Source: Schlegelella_A sp965246805
GTDB taxonomy: Bacteria; Pseudomonadota; Gammaproteobacteria; Burkholderiales; Burkholderiaceae_C
NCBI GenBank assembly: GCA_965246805.1
Contig: CBDFFO010000003.1
Span: 620,001 to 684,000, forward strand
Length of the DNA stretch: 64,000 bases
Direction: 5' to 3'
Shown here: piece by piece, positions 62,701 through 64,000 of the stretch
Layout of the letters: each line of letters opens with the position of its first letter
Numbering within the stretch: the first letter of the stretch is position 1
Program-made: the position numbers and the translations under genes
Notes under the pieces: model-generated
The model's database searches: none
What the model saw: only the letters and a program-made list of their open reading frames with translations
Told to the model about the DNA's origin: nothing

Positions 62701-64000
62701 CACGCCCGGCAGGTCGAGCGCGCCCTGGCTGATGCCGACGCGCGCCGTGCCGCCAGCTTCGGTGCCTTGCAGTCGCAGCGTCGCGTTGCGCAAGCCCGGT
62801 CGGCCGATGGCATCGGCGCGGCTCGCCGGACCCGAGGCCAGCGACAGCTCGCTCAGCGAGCCGCTGACGCGATAGCGATCCGGGGCATCGAGCGGGCCTT
62901 GCCACGACGTCGCGAGCTTGCTGACGATGCCTTCCGGGTGCACGTCGCCGAGGAGTTTTCGGACCGGGGCACCGAGCGGCAGGCGCGACGCGATCTGCGC
63001 CATCAGACCGAGGTCGAGACGTTCGGCATTGAACTCGCCGGCGTTCACCGGCCGGCCCTCGGGCTGCTGCCACGCAACCGACAGATTGCCGGCGGGCCAG
63101 CGAATGCCGTCGCCGGTGACGAAACCGAAATGCCGCACCGCGATCGACGTGCGTTCGCCGGTGCGCGAAGCGACGATGCGGCCCTCGATCTGCTCGAACG
63201 CGAGCGGCTCGACCGACTTGGCGAGCCGCATCGAGACCGCGCGCAGCGCGAGATCGACCGTCGCGCCGATCGGTTGGCCGTCGTGCACGTCGAACCAGCC
63301 GCGCAGCGCACCGTGACCTTCGCTCAATTCGAACGGCAGGTCGACGTGATGACGCAGCTCGCGCACGTCGGCACGGGGCAGGTCGGCATAGACCGCGCCG
63401 CTCCAGCGCCGCCAGTCGCCGGCGCGGTGCAGCAAGGGCTGCGTGAACTCGCCACGCAGCGTGAACGGATCGCCCCAGGCCACCGGCGGCGTCGCGTCGA
63501 GGCGGGCCTCGTGGCGGCGCAGGCCGTTGCGGATCACGAGCTGCACGCGCTCGAGCACGAGCGGCTCGGCGCGGCGCGACTCGTCGATCCAGCGCAGCGT
63601 GCCGTCGCGGATCACGAACTCGTGCTGGCGAAAGAACCAGTCGACGGCCGGGCTCGGTTCGTCGCCGCGGTTGGCGCTGCCGAAGTCGAAGCCGGCGACG
63701 GAGATGCGGCCCTGCCCATCGCGCCGCGCCTCGAGCTCGGCACCGTCGATGAGCAGTTGCTCGAAGCGCAGCTCGAACGCAACGAGGGAGCGCGGCGAGA
63801 GCGCTGCCAACACGCGTCCGAGACGAAGCGCGACGCGCTGCCGAGCATCGATCAATTGCACGTCGTGCAGCTCGAACGCGGGGATCCAGCCACTCGACCG
63901 AACCTGCACCGAGCCGATCTTCACCGTGACGCCGAGCGCGGCGCTGGCACGCGCCTCCAGCGCCGGGCGCCAGCGTTCGATGTGGGGCAGAATGAACCAG
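59749..64000 (-). CDS. yhdP: YhdP family AsmA-like phospholipid transport protein (5' end beyond window)
   Basis: At least 1416 residues of a very long AsmA/TamB-like protein; the start lies past the right edge, since the frame stays open through ILPHIERWRPALEARASAALGVTVKIGSVQV. YhdP is a bridge-like protein spanning from the inner membrane through the periplasm and takes part in phospholipid transport to the outer membrane. Family features are the DUF3971-like middle (LLDARPETAARRDEWL), the repetitive beta-strand pattern, and the C-terminal AsmA_2 block GLATTNNFRMRGAAAAVLMDGSADLDRETEELRVVVVPEINAGTASLAYAIINPAVGLGTF. The C-terminal tail is Ala/Ser rich. Confidence 0.93.
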   Translation of the reverse strand, partial: WFILPHIERWRPALEARASAALGVTVKIGSVQVRSSGWIPAFELHDVQLIDARQRVALRLGRVLAALSPRSLVAFELRFEQLLIDGAELEARRDGQGRISVAGFDFGSANRGDEPSPAVDWFFRQHEFVIRDGTLRWIDESRRAEPLVLERVQLVIRNGLRRHEARLDATPPVAWGDPFTLRGEFTQPLLHRAGDWRRWSGAVYADLPRADVRELRHHVDLPFELSEGHGALRGWFDVHDGQPIGATVDLALRAVSMRLAKSVEPLAFEQIEGRIVASRTGERTSIAVRHFGFVTGDGIRWPAGNLSVAWQQPEGRPVNAGEFNAERLDLGLMAQIASRLPLGAPVRKLLGDVHPEGIVSKLATSWQGPLDAPDRYRVSGSLSELSLASGPASRADAIGRPGLRNATLRLQGTEAGGTARVGISQGALDLPGVFEDPRLPVDQLEANLEWKVTAAKTAGADPLVSVQVKDARFSNADAKVELSAAWHTGGLLDARPETAARRDEWLRQGKKAERGERYPGVLELDGKLSDAIATRTARYLPLGLPDGTRRYIERAVRGGTLKGATIRVRGDLADFPFHDLKNGKRDGEFRVAAQVEGLTFAYVPGREGEPAAAAAVATSTAPGNGPATAVAPEPALGWPAATALNGELVIDNGALEIRDARAMLGGVEWTRLHGGIARLGEHGVLALEGTGRGALADMLSFTHATPIGAAIGDPFAQTVASGNAEMRLALSIPLDGSGAIGVRGNLVLPGNDLRFTPATPQLAGTRTRVDFTQKGFTIAAGTARLLGGEMAFEGASQSGPHGDVQRFSGQGSVAAEAVRKATELGTVSRIASVAIGQAGYRAELSFIKGEAQLSVTSNLVGTAIDLPYPLAKPAATPLALRYQTVLDESSLATGEMPRDTFSLELGSVLQTRYLRELGSTGSRVLRGHVRVSDAAMRTPPVTSGFGSVIELPTSGVTAQIELRQLDALAWEAALDKLFGDESTAGVDASANAVASGAATRPPRDRRDTRESAGTSYQPERIALRVLDLKAGARHLGDVVAGVSQQNGLWRANVDSDDIDGYVEYRPPRRATGAGRVYARLSRLSLPKADADPVETLLEQPPSSVPALDIVADGFELRGWKLGRLEVEAANRLIGSGSERTTEWQLSKFNLTVPEAQLTASGTWSATRNAGPASRRASMNFRLELADSGGLLDRLGMVQVIKGGKGEITGEIAWPGSPLSPTTKGMEGQVRLAIDSGQFLKASAGAARLLGVLSLQSLPRRLTFDFRDLFQDGFAFDNIVGDVKIGYGLATTNNFRMRGAAAAVLMDGSADLDRETEELRVVVVPEINAGTASLAYAIINPAVGLGTFLAQVLLRKPLAAAGTREFRVSGPWEDPKVDRVEHRPDAQAEAAGATAPAAASSASTSPTRAAASEPAPR

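Overview
This window is GC-rich DNA with dense, often overlapping genes. It fits a betaproteobacterium of the order Burkholderiales, most likely the Rubrivivax/Leptothrix/Piscinibacter side of the order. That is an inference from gene content: a tkt-gap pair, yhdP next to a nitrilase, a type IV minor-pilin operon of the pilV-W-X-Y1-E type, a UbiH hydroxylase, and an N-type ATPase operon as a second F-type ATPase. No taxonomic marker settles the genus.

Layout. 1-3069 (minus): front half of an N-ATPase operon, atpD-C-Q-R-B, with every gene overlapping the next; atpB runs off the left edge. 3269-3949: lone glycosyltransferase. 4098-8691: a signalling island with a small membrane protein, an ECF-like sigma factor, a receptor-type Ser/Thr kinase, and two small exported peptides sharing a VPx(N/D)DxPGI motif. 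8886-8962: initiator tRNA-fMet, followed by a decayed exported-protein gene. 9514-15291: antiporter, LigB-type dioxygenase, SnoaL-like protein, and two LysR regulators with an isochorismatase-like hydrolase. 15509-19999: gap-tkt, then divergent speH-murU. 20222-27717: aldo/keto reductase, small proteins, an MFS transporter, a three-gene ketosynthase / chain-length-factor-like / flavin-halogenase-like block, DUF3597 and TspO proteins.

27843-44693 holds a large lipoprotein and a polyamine/membrane cluster split in two. The amine oxidase and the membrane spermidine synthase (29944-33218, minus) are separated from DUF350, DUF4178 and SPFH genes (41573-44693, minus) by a decayed response-regulator gene and a complete plus-strand type IV pilus minor-pilin/PilY1 operon (33999-41523). 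I read this as one ancestral operon interrupted by the pilus locus.

44814-64000: ubiH, an AEC permease, an 880-base gene-free stretch carrying two related nested-palindrome elements in opposite orientation, a five-gene dipeptide ABC transporter operon (dppABCDF), proA-queC, a LemA-like protein with an unrecognised neighbour, an AI-2E family permease, and nitrilase plus yhdP, which runs off the right edge.

Most promising less-described material: the sigma/kinase/peptide island at 4.7-8.7 kb, the interrupted SPFH-DUF4178-DUF350-spermidine synthase-amine oxidase cluster, the ketosynthase mini-cluster, and the nested palindromic elements at 47.2-47.8 kb. All functional statements rest on reading motifs by eye; no database search was run.
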